Shown here: positions 35,001-44,752 of the stretch, one piece after another
Position numbering within the stretch: position 1 is the first letter of the stretch
How the letters are laid out: every line of letters begins with the position of its first letter
The notes under the pieces: model-generated
What the model was told of the DNA's origin: nothing
The model's input: the letters and a program-made list of their open reading frames with translations, nothing else
Database searches by the model: none
Assembly (NCBI GenBank): GCA_947179485.1
Contig: OX359247.1
Span: 42,136,801 to 42,200,800, forward strand
DNA: 64,000 nt
Origin: Allacma fusca
Lineage: Eukaryota > Arthropoda > Collembola > Symphypleona > Sminthuridae
Direction of reading: 5' to 3'
Program-made: the position numbers and the translations under genes

Positions 35001-37048
35001 CATTATCTAGATTAAATTTGAGTAAATTTTCTGTCACTCTCAATGCTTTTAAGGCAAGAGAACCTTCTCTTCGGTTAAGGTCTACACATGTTAATCCTAG
35101 CGACCTGGCTGACGAGAGGGAACTCTTTGACTTTTGCATGGAAACTGAAAGAGAGAATTTTATAGCTATACAGAGGAAAGATCCTGCTCTGTATAAGATA
35201 ATTTACGCTCTAAGAAGTAATGAAGTTGATAGCGCTAACATATCAGGAAAGTATAATGCAGATTATGGTATTATTAATGATGTCTTGTATCGTGCAAATT
35301 ATGATCCTGATGGTGTTTTATGGTTGCTTGTTTTACCTGAAGTCTTACGATATAAAGTATTCAATGATTACCACTGTAAAGAGTTGTCTCATTTAGGACT
35401 CGGTAAGACTTATTTAGCTTTGCAAAGACGTTATTATTGGCCTGGCATGTATAAGGATGTCAGACGTTGGATCCAGGCATGTAAGACATGCAAATTTTTC
35501 AATGTTGCCCATACGAAGAGATCTGGTCCTATGATCTCAATGTTAACTCCCGTGGAACCTTTTGTGAGAATTTCCCTAGATTTTATAGGCCCTCTGGCTG
35601 AAACTAGAGGAGGTAATAGACACGCGTTAGTAGTTATTGATCAAGCCACCAGATGGGCTGAAGTTATCCCTACTCCTGATCAGACTGCAGAGTCCTTGCT
35701 CAGAGCATATAGAGATAGATATGCAGTTAGGTATACTCACGCCAAAGTCCAGGTACTTGACAACGCTGCTAATTTTACTTCTGGATCCTATATGGATTAC
35801 TGTCGAGAGAAGGGTATCACCCTCAAATTTATTAGTCCTCATCATCCTGCTTCTAACGCTTTTGTAGAGAGGCAGAATGGAACATTCAAGAACATCTTAG
35901 CTAAATTAGTTAACGAGGAACATGACAATTGGGACGAGGTACTCCCTCGTGCGGTGAAGAGTTACAATTGTTCTGTTCATTCGGTAACTGGTTTTAGCCC
36001 TTTTTACTTGTTATATGGTGTTCACCCTAAGTTTGATATGGACAATAAATTACCCGTTTTTGAGGAGAAGTTGGAAGACCAAACGCCTGAAGAACGGCGT
36101 TTCCAACTTTTCAAGGATAGATATCTAGCTAACGAGAATACGTGTCGTCATCAGTTGAGAGAGAAGATCAAGTTTGATCAGGCCCATCCTAATGTTATTT
36201 TTAATATAGGTGATTTAGTTCTTCATAAGAACTACGAACGTAAGAAGGGAACTACTGCTAAGTTTGTGGTTAAGTATAAAGGCCCTTATGTAGTCGCAGA
36301 ACGTCCACGCCATCTTACGTATTTTCTGAAAGACCCTAATTGTGAACCTGATGATTTCTCTATGTTGATGGCACATGTGCATAACCTGAAAGAGTATGTT
36401 CCTGATATTCCTATTCCTGAGCATCCAGTTGTAGAACTGGATTATAGCTTAAGTTGGTTAGATAATTTTGTCCCTCAACCTGATTACCCTGAATTCTGTG
36501 ATGATTATAATTTTTCACATGTCGGTGATGTCGCACATGAGCTTGCTGCGGAGCAAGGAGACGCTTTAAATAATGTTGTTTTTCCGCAACCTAATGAGGT
36601 TGTAATACCTGTAGAACCTGTAATGGTTAATATACCTATACCTGTAGAACCCGAAGTGGTTAATGTTAATATACCTTTAGAGCGTAATGCTAATGATCCT
36701 GTTCTTATACCTGTAGAGCCTCTTGTGGCTAATCGTTTTGTTCCTGTACCTATAGAGCCTACTACGGCTAGTCGATCTATACCCGTAACTGTAGAGCCTC
36801 ATGTGGCGAATCGATCTATTCCTATACCTGTAGTACCTATAGAACCACCTGTGGTTAATGTTAACGTACCTATAGAGCCTATTCCGGCTAATATTCCTGT
36901 TCCCATACCTGCCGTAGTACCAGTACCAGCACCAGTAGCGCGTAGTTCGCCACCTAGGAATGCTCCTAGAGTACCTGTTTCGTCGAAGGGAAGTATTTCT
37001 TCCCGTACTAGCGGTAGAGTACGTACTCAGACGAAACATGAATGTTGA
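32069..37048 (+). CDS. pol: Pol polyprotein of the Ty3/gypsy element
   Basis: The product is 1659 aa from the first ATG. It is probably made as a gag-pol fusion, entering from 32048. The aspartic protease has DTGA at 92-95. The reverse transcriptase has VPFG and YVDD (719-722). RNase H has FCDAS (Asp868) and YTDNSSLQWL. The integrase has an HH-CC zinc finger (HLG to CKTC), then Asp1171, Asp1231 and Glu1267, with exactly 35 residues between the last two, and a GPY/F-like GPYVVAER module. Two low-complexity linkers are unusual: a Lys-Ala-Ser/Val-Pro repeat at about 245-330 between protease and RT, and a Val-Glu-Pro/Ile-Pro repeat at about 1511-1625. There are no internal stops. It copies element RNA and inserts the DNA. 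Confidence 0.96.
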   Translation: MRVHRADTSLTGIQKDDLCQSWIDKYSCTNRFSALEIEDLPCNNGIRLCDLKSFGIEACNVIRLRNFSIVDDVIWAVTIAGNPDLKIKSFVDTGADISMVHPDMLRRLGNCYTRYSCPNIYATLSVGSEKACVINEYVLFDLEASRFGSCQWKFVVVPNVTSALTIGKDFMSHFGALVDMRVLRLFFMSQPDDEEDYLHFNVKNLRSTTTQNRPIPKEDPVYPSSTFPTPGFKHPVVAAPARQANYIKASVKGVSHIKASKEVPVVKASPTGVPYPKALKEVPYINASREVPLFEASAEVPIPKASKKGVPFIKASPEVPIFKASMKEEVFVKSPDRVKLYYEKDDSVSSFPDSVKDFKFFDAKSKDADFYGQIKGETPILNIFPKLAKTKSNSVSIKIPFRIQPKCMHKIMVQVGGRYTGDIIVNRNEELLHSEGILTVSSVTSCVNGSACVWVINTNNCPILLRPCSEFTTFDLCLNTDKVISLNTLAVGKDEEISSKPSNFHFSADQLAEFNFGPTLSNDMQGKLISILERNREVFAFTDEEIQCIIDGEGNPIKAQFNLRDNIPVICNPFRHSPEAERIIEEQFDREVKLGWAEDCNGPYAAPCLLVVRGDKKRAVIDYRLVNKQIVPFSFPVPNLHTVLDSFAGSCWFSKVDSPDAFKQIELAEECRDALAFITSKRKLRPTRVPFGSINSLAIFQSVLNRILSVYNLQGLANYVDDNAIHGPTFDAHCERLDKFLAVLMKHHVKLRPKKCSFGYEELSYLGHIVNRNGIRIDPDRIKAVMDWPVPKNTTEIRSFIGFCGFFRRHVCQFSKIAAPLHNLTKDAVEYVWSPECQNAFDTLKQVLTRAPVLDFPNSDGKLEIFCDASHKAIGAVLIQNTNGIRRPIAFFSKSLTKHTLNWQIMEKECFAIISAAEKFRPYIWGRRVDVYTDNSSLQWLINLRDPSGRLFRWTAKLAPYCFDIYHIPGKTNVVADALSRLNLSKFSVTLNAFKAREPSLRLRSTHVNPSDLADERELFDFCMETERENFIAIQRKDPALYKIIYALRSNEVDSANISGKYNADYGIINDVLYRANYDPDGVLWLLVLPEVLRYKVFNDYHCKELSHLGLGKTYLALQRRYYWPGMYKDVRRWIQACKTCKFFNVAHTKRSGPMISMLTPVEPFVRISLDFIGPLAETRGGNRHALVVIDQATRWAEVIPTPDQTAESLLRAYRDRYAVRYTHAKVQVLDNAANFTSGSYMDYCREKGITLKFISPHHPASNAFVERQNGTFKNILAKLVNEEHDNWDEVLPRAVKSYNCSVHSVTGFSPFYLLYGVHPKFDMDNKLPVFEEKLEDQTPEERRFQLFKDRYLANENTCRHQLREKIKFDQAHPNVIFNIGDLVLHKNYERKKGTTAKFVVKYKGPYVVAERPRHLTYFLKDPNCEPDDFSMLMAHVHNLKEYVPDIPIPEHPVVELDYSLSWLDNFVPQPDYPEFCDDYNFSHVGDVAHELAAEQGDALNNVVFPQPNEVVIPVEPVMVNIPIPVEPEVVNVNIPLERNANDPVLIPVEPLVANRFVPVPIEPTTASRSIPVTVEPHVANRSIPIPVVPIEPPVVNVNVPIEPIPANIPVPIPAVVPVPAPVARSSPPRNAPRVPVSSKGSISSRTSGRVRTQTKHEC

Positions 37049-37150
37049 CCCTTCTAAAGCTTCATATGATATGAAGAAACTTGAGATTGTAGCGAATGCT
37101 TTGAAAACGCTACAAATGGCTATAAAGTTGTTGTTTTGCTTGTTTTTCGC

Positions 37151-37282
37151 ATGCAGATGGATGCGTGTATTGATTTTTCGGATGATTCCATGGACGACGT
37201 CATGGACATCGACTCTTTATATGACGAGTCAGTACTAGGATCACCTGATTTGGACCCTAGTATATCAGACAGTTACCTGTAG
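37151..37282 (+). CDS. Short acidic ORF between pol and ORF3
   Basis: 43 codons rich in Asp and Ser with almost no basic residues. Its second ATG (37157) immediately follows a strong acceptor-like tract, TGCTTGTTTTTCGCATGCAG, and is in phase with the 11-codon leader ORF that ends at the donor at 28617. It could therefore be the 3' exon of a spliced message, or simply chance. No homology is recognised. Confidence 0.35.
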   Translation: MQMDACIDFSDDSMDDVMDIDSLYDESVLGSPDLDPSISDSYL

Positions 37283-37315
37283 GTTACCAGGTAGTTACCT
37301 GGACTATCCTCTAAC

Positions 37316-38143
37316 ATGGTGGTTCAGCCGGCCGATCATGAGACCGGCGTAGATAATGTCCCTACTAATCAATGTTTTAGTTTGCCAGATCAATCTGATA
37401 AGATTTCAGATTATACGCCTCCAAGGACTGGAGCTGAAGCTCCTATCATTAATCTGAAGATGCCTGAGATTTCCCCTGATGCGAAGTCTGATTCCATTCC
37501 TGAGGGACCAAATTGGTTCAATTTCGGCGCGCCGTTTGCTGGTCCGCCAAAGGATTATGCGCAGTGGTGGAAAGATGTACATTTGCCTCCACGCCAATGC
37601 ATTAACATCTGTCATGCTTACGAACATTACGTGAAGCCTGAAGGTGTTGAGGTGTTCTATCGTCGATTTCCGCTGCTATATTTCGGAGATGTCCGGTTAG
37701 TGAAAGATTACCCTCCAATCCGATTTCCAAAGTCAAGGTATCTGAATGTCCCGGAGAGGATGCCTTCTGCTGAGGAAATGATCGATGGTCGAGTACCCAA
37801 CGAACAGGTCCATTACTGGCATACGATGATGAAGTATATCTTCGAGAACCAGATCAAGCGTCAATTTTTAGCCGTTGTTACACCTGGAACGATTCGTAAG
37901 CCTTATCACCCTCGACGAAGATACGGAAAGATTGGACGAGACGGGAGTCGACCTGCCCAACCCGATCCTGACTTCCGTGCGAGGACTGGTGCTTCGAATC
38001 CGGTGTCCAGTGTACCAGTGATTAAGTGTGATCCTAAGCCCATTACTAAGCCTCGAATCAATAAGCCCATGAAGTGTCGTAAGTGTATGAGCGCCGGACG
38101 CACGGCGGATATTCGGCATTTTATTGAGAAGTGTCCTTACTAA
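37316..38143 (+). CDS. ORF3 of the Ty3/gypsy element, unknown function
   Basis: 275 aa on the coding strand after pol, intact, with codon use like gag and pol. The protein is proline- and tyrosine-rich with an aromatic central region (GPNWFNFGAPF, YAQWWKDV, YRRFPLLYFGD) and a basic C-terminal third. It ends in C-x2-C-x9-H-x4-C (near residues 253-272), which resembles a widened zinc knuckle. It has no signal peptide or membrane segment, so it is not an envelope-type gene. A second nucleic-acid-binding or capsid accessory protein is possible. I do not recognise the family. Confidence 0.75.
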   Translation: MVVQPADHETGVDNVPTNQCFSLPDQSDKISDYTPPRTGAEAPIINLKMPEISPDAKSDSIPEGPNWFNFGAPFAGPPKDYAQWWKDVHLPPRQCINICHAYEHYVKPEGVEVFYRRFPLLYFGDVRLVKDYPPIRFPKSRYLNVPERMPSAEEMIDGRVPNEQVHYWHTMMKYIFENQIKRQFLAVVTPGTIRKPYHPRRRYGKIGRDGSRPAQPDPDFRARTGASNPVSSVPVIKCDPKPITKPRINKPMKCRKCMSAGRTADIRHFIEKCPY

Positions 38144-38295
38144 TTCACGATATGGTTTATTGATGTCTTGTTGATGGATGATATGTGTTAAAGGCATAAC
38201 AAATTTTTGATTGTAAAGGTTTGTTTAAGTATAATTATTTTTGTGTTCTGTATTTGTCTTCCCTTTGAGGACAAAGGTCGATGAGACCGGCGTAC

Positions 38296-39402
38296 TGTCG
38301 GGTATAATTATACGCGTAGGCGTATATATGTGTATATTTGCCTCATTTGAGGTAATCTTTGTTTGGAGCCTAAGAGCTCCAGGGTTTTGAATATAGGAGC
38401 CGGTAGGCTCATTAGGTAAATTGAGGACTCGGATGAGTCTCACCTGTGTTGTTTACTGGCCAGGGTTTTTTTAGAGGCTGGCCAGGTAAATTATAATCTA
38501 TTTATAGAAGTGAGGCTACCTGTCCTGACCCACTTAAATGTATTTAGTTTGTTAGTTATAAGTATTTTTTTGATGCTCCAAGTGAACACTACATATTTAT
38601 AAAGGTACTCCCGTAAGTACCTGTCCCGATACATATATAGTGTATAAAGTGTAGTGTCAACTGTGAAGTGTAGTGTTTTTCCTCTGACCTGAGCCTGGTT
38701 TTGAGGTCGTCAAGAGCAGGAGGTCAAGGAGTGTCTTCTTTGTGTAGTGCCTGGTCCCGCGAAAGCTGAGGGCTATATTAGCAAGAGGCCTTCCCTGGAT
38801 CAGGACTCAGTCAATTCATTATTTTCGACCCAGTTCTTTGATTTATTTGTGGAATACACTTTTGAGTTTTTGTTAGAGTAGTTACTTATTATTTTTGAGT
38901 CAATGTAGTTAAAAGGGCCTGTAGCAGGCATAATTATTATTGTAGTAATTATTATTTGAAGAGTTCCAAGTGGAGCTATTTTGTGTTGTTCTGTAATATA
39001 CATTTTTTTGAAGTTATTATCATTTTTTTGGTTGTTGTTAAATAAATAGTAACATATCAGTTACTAAAGTTAAACTTTATTTCTGAGTCTAAGTCTTCGA
39101 TCTTGATTAATTTTTTTTTGAAGACAGGCTCCTGAAATTATTTCCTCTCCTTTATCCTGTTCTTTATGTTTTTGGACTTTTCCTCAAAAGTCCGACCCTA
39201 CCGCCTTTAGTGGAGTTTCTCTCCGCGAAGAGGACAATAATTATTATTGTTGGGGACCGCCACTGCGAGAACCGATCCTCCTAATCCTATTGAGTCCTGA
39301 CTTTTAGAGAGGAGTCATCGATAGAAATAATTATTAGAGTCAGGCCTGCAGTTTACATTAGCGAACATCCCTTGGATCCATCTCTCTGAAGTCTTGCCGA
39401 CA
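38296..39402 (+). repeat. 3' LTR of the Ty3/gypsy element
   Basis: 1107 bp, TGTCGG to CCGACA, followed by the target duplication ATAC (39403-39406). It is nearly identical to the 5' LTR. One of the few differences breaks the terminal base pair of the GCCTCA/TGAGGC hairpin. Confidence 0.95.
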
Positions 39403-39552
39403 ATACCATACATATATCATACATTTTGTTTAGTGGAAACACGCAGCCTACATAAAATACATACAAATATTCGGAAAATGTGCGAACATACAAAAACAAA
39501 CTGCGTATATTTATGCATAAATGTAGGATATGTGCCCAGCTTTGTTGGAGAT

Positions 39553-40620
39553 ACATATGTAGATAGTCTATTTGATGTGTTAGGTGGTCATAAATTTTTC
39601 ACTTCATTTATGATTGTCGTTCGTACTATCAAAGTATATTAGAATAAAGGGAGTGCATGTAACAATTGCTTGAAGCTATTCTTGCTAAAGAATGGCCTCG
39701 TTTTAATTTAAACAGTATATAGCTTCTATGCTATTTGTAGAAATTAAAACTACTCACTTATCAAATTCAAGTATTTTGCAGTTACTTGATTTGTGACACC
39801 TCACAAGTATCGATCCATTGCTGTCCAGCTGCACTCGATCATGATTGATTTGGTTGTTTACGGTACTTCATACTAAAACATTTAAACCTGTGTTGTACTT
39901 ATATTAATTTTCAAGCCAGAAGCATTAGGATTCTTAAATCTAAGAAAATACGGAAAATTATTAGCCTTCATATGCTTTTATTTTTTTACTTGACTAGTCT
40001 TGATTTGCAATCAGGCTAATCGTCTACAGAATAGGCTGTTCCCAACCTGATTAATATGGATATTGCTTATTATATATCCTATTAATTACAAATACCTCGT
40101 CATGTATGCATACAAGATAAAGGTAACTTACAGTAATCGCATTTGCGCGACTATCACCTTAGCATAAATCTAGGACTTTTTAGGAATTGCCATAAAAATA
40201 ACATGACGTCTACTTTCCAGGGAAATTGACTCTTTACAATGGAATTTCAGGGTTCGGGCAATTTAATTTAAACAGGCGATGTCGTGCTTGCTAAAATTGA
40301 TTTCATGATTTCATTTACATAATAATTGACGAATTAAAAGTTCTGCAGCAGATAGAGCGTGTCCCCTACATATCTGTCTCTCACCCTTTATATACATACA
40401 TAATTCTGAATAATACTTACAATTTAGAGGAAAACTTTGGAAGCATATCTTGTTTCAGTATTATCAAGTTGTCACTTCATGTCATGATACGTGTAGTTTA
40501 TGCGATGTATGTTATGTTTAAATCACATACGTCCATTTAACTTTACCTCAAATTACTATCCTCACAAGGTTTGCCAACATAAACAGAAATGTATCTATAT
40601 TAATCTGTAAGCCCCCACTC
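39553..40620. other. Upstream flank of esterase 1, unit A
   Basis: This AT-rich sequence is closely similar to 54477-55440 in unit B and has no supported ORF. The duplicated part probably includes whatever distal regulation the two esterase genes share. I see no discrete element in it. Confidence 0.5.
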
Positions 40621-40634
40621 GGACAGACTCCCAC

Positions 40635-40642
40635 TTTAAAAG
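40635..40642 (+). promoter_or_regulatory. TATA-like box of esterase 1
   Basis: TTTAAAAG followed by GAGAGAAGG, 64 bp before the ATG at 40706. The same block precedes the paralogue (55453-55460). Confidence 0.4.
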
Positions 40643-40705
40643 GAGAGAAGGAATTCCAGTTGAATAATAGTGGGTTCTGGAATTCGTGCAGAGTACACTG
40701 ACGAT

Positions 40706-41492
40706 ATGATTGCTAAGGTTCTTTTTTGTCTCTCCCTTATCGGGGCACTTCAAGGTAATGTACACAAGCAAAAATTCTGCAAACATTGCAAAGGTTTTGA
40801 AAATTAGTCTTTCTATCAAATTACTTAATTAATTTTAAACGCATTTCCCCCCTATAGCTCTTCCATGGGAGCCAGAACCGAGGGATGCAAACTGGTTAAG
40901 AATACATGAGGGGTTTGTGAACAACACCAAGTCTAAACGGGATGAAATTAACGTTGTTTTCTTTGGAGATTCAATCACTGCAGGTTGGAACGGGGCTGGT
41001 AAACCTGTCTACGATAAAGAGTATGCCCCTCTTGGAACTGCCAACTACGGAATCAGTGGGGACAGAACAGAACATGTTCTCTGGAGGATAATAAACGGAG
41101 AGGTTGAAGGTCTTCATCCGAAAGTGATCGTCCTGAAAATAGGAACTAACAACGGTGGAGATACAGCGGATAACATTGTGAGAGGAATCACTACTATTGT
41201 TCAAGAACTACGCACGAGACTGCCCAATTCCAAGATTTTACTTCAAGGAATCTTACCTCGATCCGACACTACTGCCTGGTTCACCAAAATTAGTGACATC
41301 AATATTAAAATTGCTCATTTGGACGATGGAGCCAACATCCATTTCATGGATATGTTCAATCAGTTCTCCGTGGGATGGGCTCAAGTGGACCAATCCTTGT
41401 TCAATCCTGACAAGCTTCACTTGATTCTAGCGGGTTACCAAAAATGGGCTGATACGCAAAGGAAGTTATTTGACCGGTTATTGAATGCTTAG
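40706..41492 (+). CDS. Secreted SGNH esterase, PAF-acetylhydrolase Ib-like (copy 1)
   Basis: Two exons: 40706-40754 and 40858-41492 (103-bp intron, phase 1), encoding 227 aa. Residues 1-16 form a short signal peptide and the cleavage region falls at the exon junction. SGNH blocks are clear: GDSI with Ser55, the glycine of ISGDRTEH (Gly84), Asn114 in GTNN, and Asp201/His204 in DKLHL. The spacing and the HVLWRIINGE segment resemble the catalytic subunit of type Ib PAF-acetylhydrolase and related bacterial GDSL enzymes. It probably removes acetyl or other short acyl groups outside the cell; the substrate is unknown. AATAAA lies at 41567. Nearly identical to the gene at 55523-56342, including signal peptide and promoter, so the pair arose by the tandem duplication. 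No damage is seen. Confidence 0.9.
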
Positions 41493-41962
41493 TTTTATTA
41501 TATTTTAGACATTTAAATCTTTCAATCAAAATCCAAATTCCTACAAGTATTTAATAGTTTAAAAATAATAAAATTGTCTGATTGCAACTCTCAAGTCTAA
41601 TTGTAAGCTTCCATAATTCTTGTAAAAGTATACACACATAAATGCATGCACAATCTTAAGCTCTGCGAAGATGCGTAGATTTTTGCATGAATGTACAAAT
41701 ATTGCATAACTTCTTGTGGTCTTTTAATAATGTAGTCGAAAATTACAAGGCACAATTATTGCAGTGTTGAATTTAGTTGCAAAATGCTGAAAAAAATCAC
41801 CCGATTATTTTGCATTGAAAGTTGAAAGTGGCATTAAGACGGATTTCATGTTTCAAGTAGTTATTTTTCATCTTTGCAACATTGTATCAACAATAATTAG
41901 GTTTCACGCTTAGCTAACTACATTCCACTATCTTTGAAATGATCCATTCCGTTTTTATGTAA

Positions 41963-42384
41963 GGGAGCGTTCACAAATGACGTCATCAAATTAGTGGGTG
42001 GGTGCTAACGGGAGATGATGATGTTGATGACGCAGTGGTAGGGTGGATTTGACCAAATGATGATGTCATCAACCGACGAATGTTACCAACGATTTTTTTG
42101 CTTAACCGTTAACAGTTTTGGTAGTTTGATTCAACCTGCTTCGACTTGCTTACTTGCCGAAAATGCCCAAAATGCCAGGCATTTTCAAATTAAGACATTT
42201 TCAGGGCATTTTTAGGTACGCAGGTATAAAACCCAGGGAATTTTCAATTGTGCAGCCCTGGTGATGATGACGTCATTACACGGGGTGGGTGCGTCGTTTT
42301 ATCACATGATGATGTCTGATGACAAGTGTGTGACTGGGTGCCTAAAAACCAGTATTTTGGATGACGTCATTTGTGAACGCTCCC
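41963..42384 (+). mobile_element. PIF/Harbinger-like MITE, 422 bp, with hAT end piece inside
   Basis: Perfect terminal inverted repeats of about 25 bp begin GGGAGCGTTCACAAATGACG. TAA flanks both sides (41960-41962 and 42385-42387). Inside, about 42155-42247 is the right-end piece of the GGCATTTT-word element (it ends AATTGTGCAGCCCTG, compare 60973-62112). Confidence 0.8.
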
Positions 42385-42680
42385 TAATTAGGATGGGTGT
42401 CATGTCATGGGAATGCACTGCTGCCCGCCAAGTTTTAATTCTATTCTATTCTATTCTGTTTACAAATTACAACTAAGTCTTGTATATTCAAGTCCTATTA
42501 TATTCTGCTAAAGGTTTGGCGAGGCTATTCAAGTCTATTCCTATTCCAACAAAATTAGATAATCTCTATATTATAACCGCCACTTTCTGTATGTGGCTAT
42601 TAAAATTTCGCGCTCTACTGTTAAAGTAAGAGCGCAAGATTTAGCCATACAATAAGTCTCCACAACTGGGATTTATTCGT

Positions 42681-42956
42681 GCTCATTTCACTATATAGCA
42701 AGCCGCCATGTAGTATACTATTTCACTATATAGCCAAGAAAGCCGGTGGTAAATGCAGCAATTGAATCAAGCCGAGAAGCAAAGCGAGCAGCGAGCTGAA
42801 ACTCTGTCGCAGAGGAGAGCTTTTTCAGCTCGCTGTCAGTGCTTCGTGCTTCCTCGGCTTGCTTCCTTGCTTGCTGCATATACCACCGGCTTGCTTCGAT
42901 ATAGAGTAGAGTCGTATACTACATAGAGCGGCTTGCTATATACTAGTGGAATGAGC
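42681..42956. mobile_element. Foldback/long-palindrome element, 276 bp
   Basis: The left arm begins GCTCATTTCACTATATAGCA and the right arm is its imperfect inverse ending GTGGAATGAGC. Pairing continues through GCAAGCCGC, GTAGTATAC, ACCACCGGC and GCTCGCTG almost to the centre. The transcript or single strand would fold into one long hairpin. No coding potential. Confidence 0.7.
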
Positions 42957-43196
42957 GGAGCAATGAGAAAGCTTTAAATTACCACTCTCCTGCATTCTTT
43001 ACCATTCGCAATATTACGCAATTTTCGATTAGCAGTTAAAAGCGCTAATCATAATTATTATAAACATTAGACATAAATCATCAAAGGATTAAATTAAGTC
43101 TGATAGTGATAAAAACTACGTTCGGTTACAGCACTGACGGACTTGAGGAGAGAATTTTAATGACTGAACTTTGTACACATAAGTGTGAGATTCTTA

Positions 43197-43662
43197 GGGA
43201 ACGTCCATCAATGATGTCATGCTAAAACAGGGGATTTATGGACCCAATGCCATAGGTGTCATCAAGTGTCATCACTGACAAAAACTGATGGACCCACCCC
43301 AATAGGTGACATCACCTATGCTATGCTGTAAGACCGGCAAATCCACGATTTTAGCGTATACATAACACAATTTAAAAACGTAGTCGCATCGTTGTCATTC
43401 CTTAAATTCCTTCACTTCAAGGTTCGCAATTAGTATGTAACAGACGGGGATAGTATTTGGAGCTTCAGCCGCGGATTCAAAGGATTCTTTTTCAAAATCA
43501 TTTTTCGGCTAAACTTCTGTTATGAATTGTGAGTAGTGAGCGCTTGAATTGAGGGTGATATCACCTAGTTCTGCAGAGACCCACTGACTCTGTCATACTT
43601 CGTCATCCAAGTCAAAACTGACTCACCCACATAGAGGATGACATCATTGATGGACGTTCCCT
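43197..43662 (+). mobile_element. PIF/Harbinger-like MITE, 466 bp
   Basis: Perfect inverted termini of about 24 bp begin GGGAACGTCCATCAATGATG. TTA flanks both sides (43194-43196 and 43663-43665). It is a different family from the elements at 11137 and 41963 but has the same architecture. Confidence 0.8.
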
Positions 43663-44531
43663 TATTAGGAAAAAGCAAATGGAATTGAAAGTACTTATTG
43701 TAACAGTTTTTATATATAATGTCAGATAAATTCTCAGAATTTGTATTGCTAAAGTTATTTGCTCACTATTTTTTAATTACAATCCTTTACATCCATACAC
43801 TTGATCTTTATATCCCCTAAAATTATCATTAGGAATTAAGGATTGATTTGTAGGAACCATGGACTTTAGTAACAATATCAATTAGAAGTGTTGCGCTAAT
43901 ATGAATTCCTTTCACTTTTCCTATTTTAAATTATCAGTGCGTCCAGTGTCTAATATTGCGTTTGGGAGAGAACTTTAGTGGGCTGGAGCGTTGTACCATA
44001 ATATTTTGATGATGAATTGCCAACTAGCTATTTGAAACGAATTGTTAATCTTACAATTAATAGTTCATATGTCTTATATGAGATTACTTTGCCCAGCGAA
44101 GCTGGCTATTATTATTAAGCCTTCTCGACATGCCATGTATACGGGATCTATAGCAATTTACGGTTTTGTGTATATTCTCACAATTCTCAAGTAATTGCCC
44201 CTGGGCTGAGCACAGGGCTTTTACTAGTTCTTATTCTATTCCTATTCAAATTCTATTCATCAGCAATTAAAAACCGCGCGCTGAAAACTAGTGGATAAAG
44301 CGCGCTGTATAAATATAACTACATTTTCTTTCACTATTCCAATTTTCAGGTCCTTGAATTATAACTTGCTATTGACAATGATAATAAAATAACTGATAAT
44401 TACCAAATTTACGAGTCACTTCCAGGCAGAAGAGAATTAAACGGGCGTATAAATAATTATTTGTACTCAATAATTGGCAGTTAACAGGCCAGAATTAATA
44501 AAGTAATGCTTACCCTCAAAATATATTTCTA

Positions 44532-44752
44532 GTTTTTAGCCGCTTAGTAAAAAAACCTTGTCTGTACGTCCGTGTGTGTGTCTTCCGCACGATATCTCAA
44601 AAACCGCTGCACCGATTTCAATGAAATTTATATTACAATTTTTTGAAAGAAATTAGGAAATTTAAAAAAAACTCAAAATTCGTCCTACTTTGACGGCGGT
44701 AACTGACGCCACCGTACTCGAAGCCTCAAATTATCGCGTATCGATGATTTTT
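44532..44752 (+). mobile_element. Helentron-like element, internally deleted copy
   Basis: It begins GTTTTTAG and ends GCCTCAAATTATCGCGTATC followed by GATG and a T run. It shares CCGATTTCAATGAAAT and the TGACGCCACC inverted block with the copy at 4869-5443. Most of the interior is missing, and one base of the terminal hairpin is changed. Confidence 0.55.

Larger units (their letters stand above)
27180..39402 (+). mobile_element. Complete Ty3/gypsy LTR retrotransposon, 12.2 kb
   Basis: Order: LTR, 2.9-kb leader, gag, pol (protease, reverse transcriptase, RNase H, integrase), a short acidic ORF, a third ORF, LTR. The target duplication ATAC lies at 27176-27179 and 39403-39406. Domain order with integrase last places it in Ty3/gypsy. 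Near-identical LTRs and uninterrupted ORFs suggest it is or was recently active. No TGG-type primer-binding site abuts the 5' LTR, and no clean purine tract abuts the 3' LTR. It is inserted in a hAT-like element. Confidence 0.95.
26673..39544 (+). mobile_element. hAT-like element split by the LTR retrotransposon
   Basis: The termini are CAAAGCTGGGCA and TGCCCAGCTTTG (perfect). The 8-bp duplication TTGGAGAT is perfect (26665-26672 and 39545-39552). The corresponding site in unit B, near 54470 (ATAGGAGATACATATG), is unoccupied. Without the retrotransposon and its duplication (27180-39406) the element is about 645 bp. Its body is rich in CATACATA and ATAAATTTGTCC text. It has no coding capacity. 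Confidence 0.85.

Noticed and set aside
36677..37039. 120-codon minus-strand frame rich in Arg and Tyr
   Set aside because: It is the antisense reading of the Val-Glu-Pro repeat at the end of pol.
37316..38143. Envelope gene of an errantivirus-type element
   Set aside because: No signal peptide, furin-like site or transmembrane segment is present. The C-terminus carries a zinc-knuckle-like motif instead.
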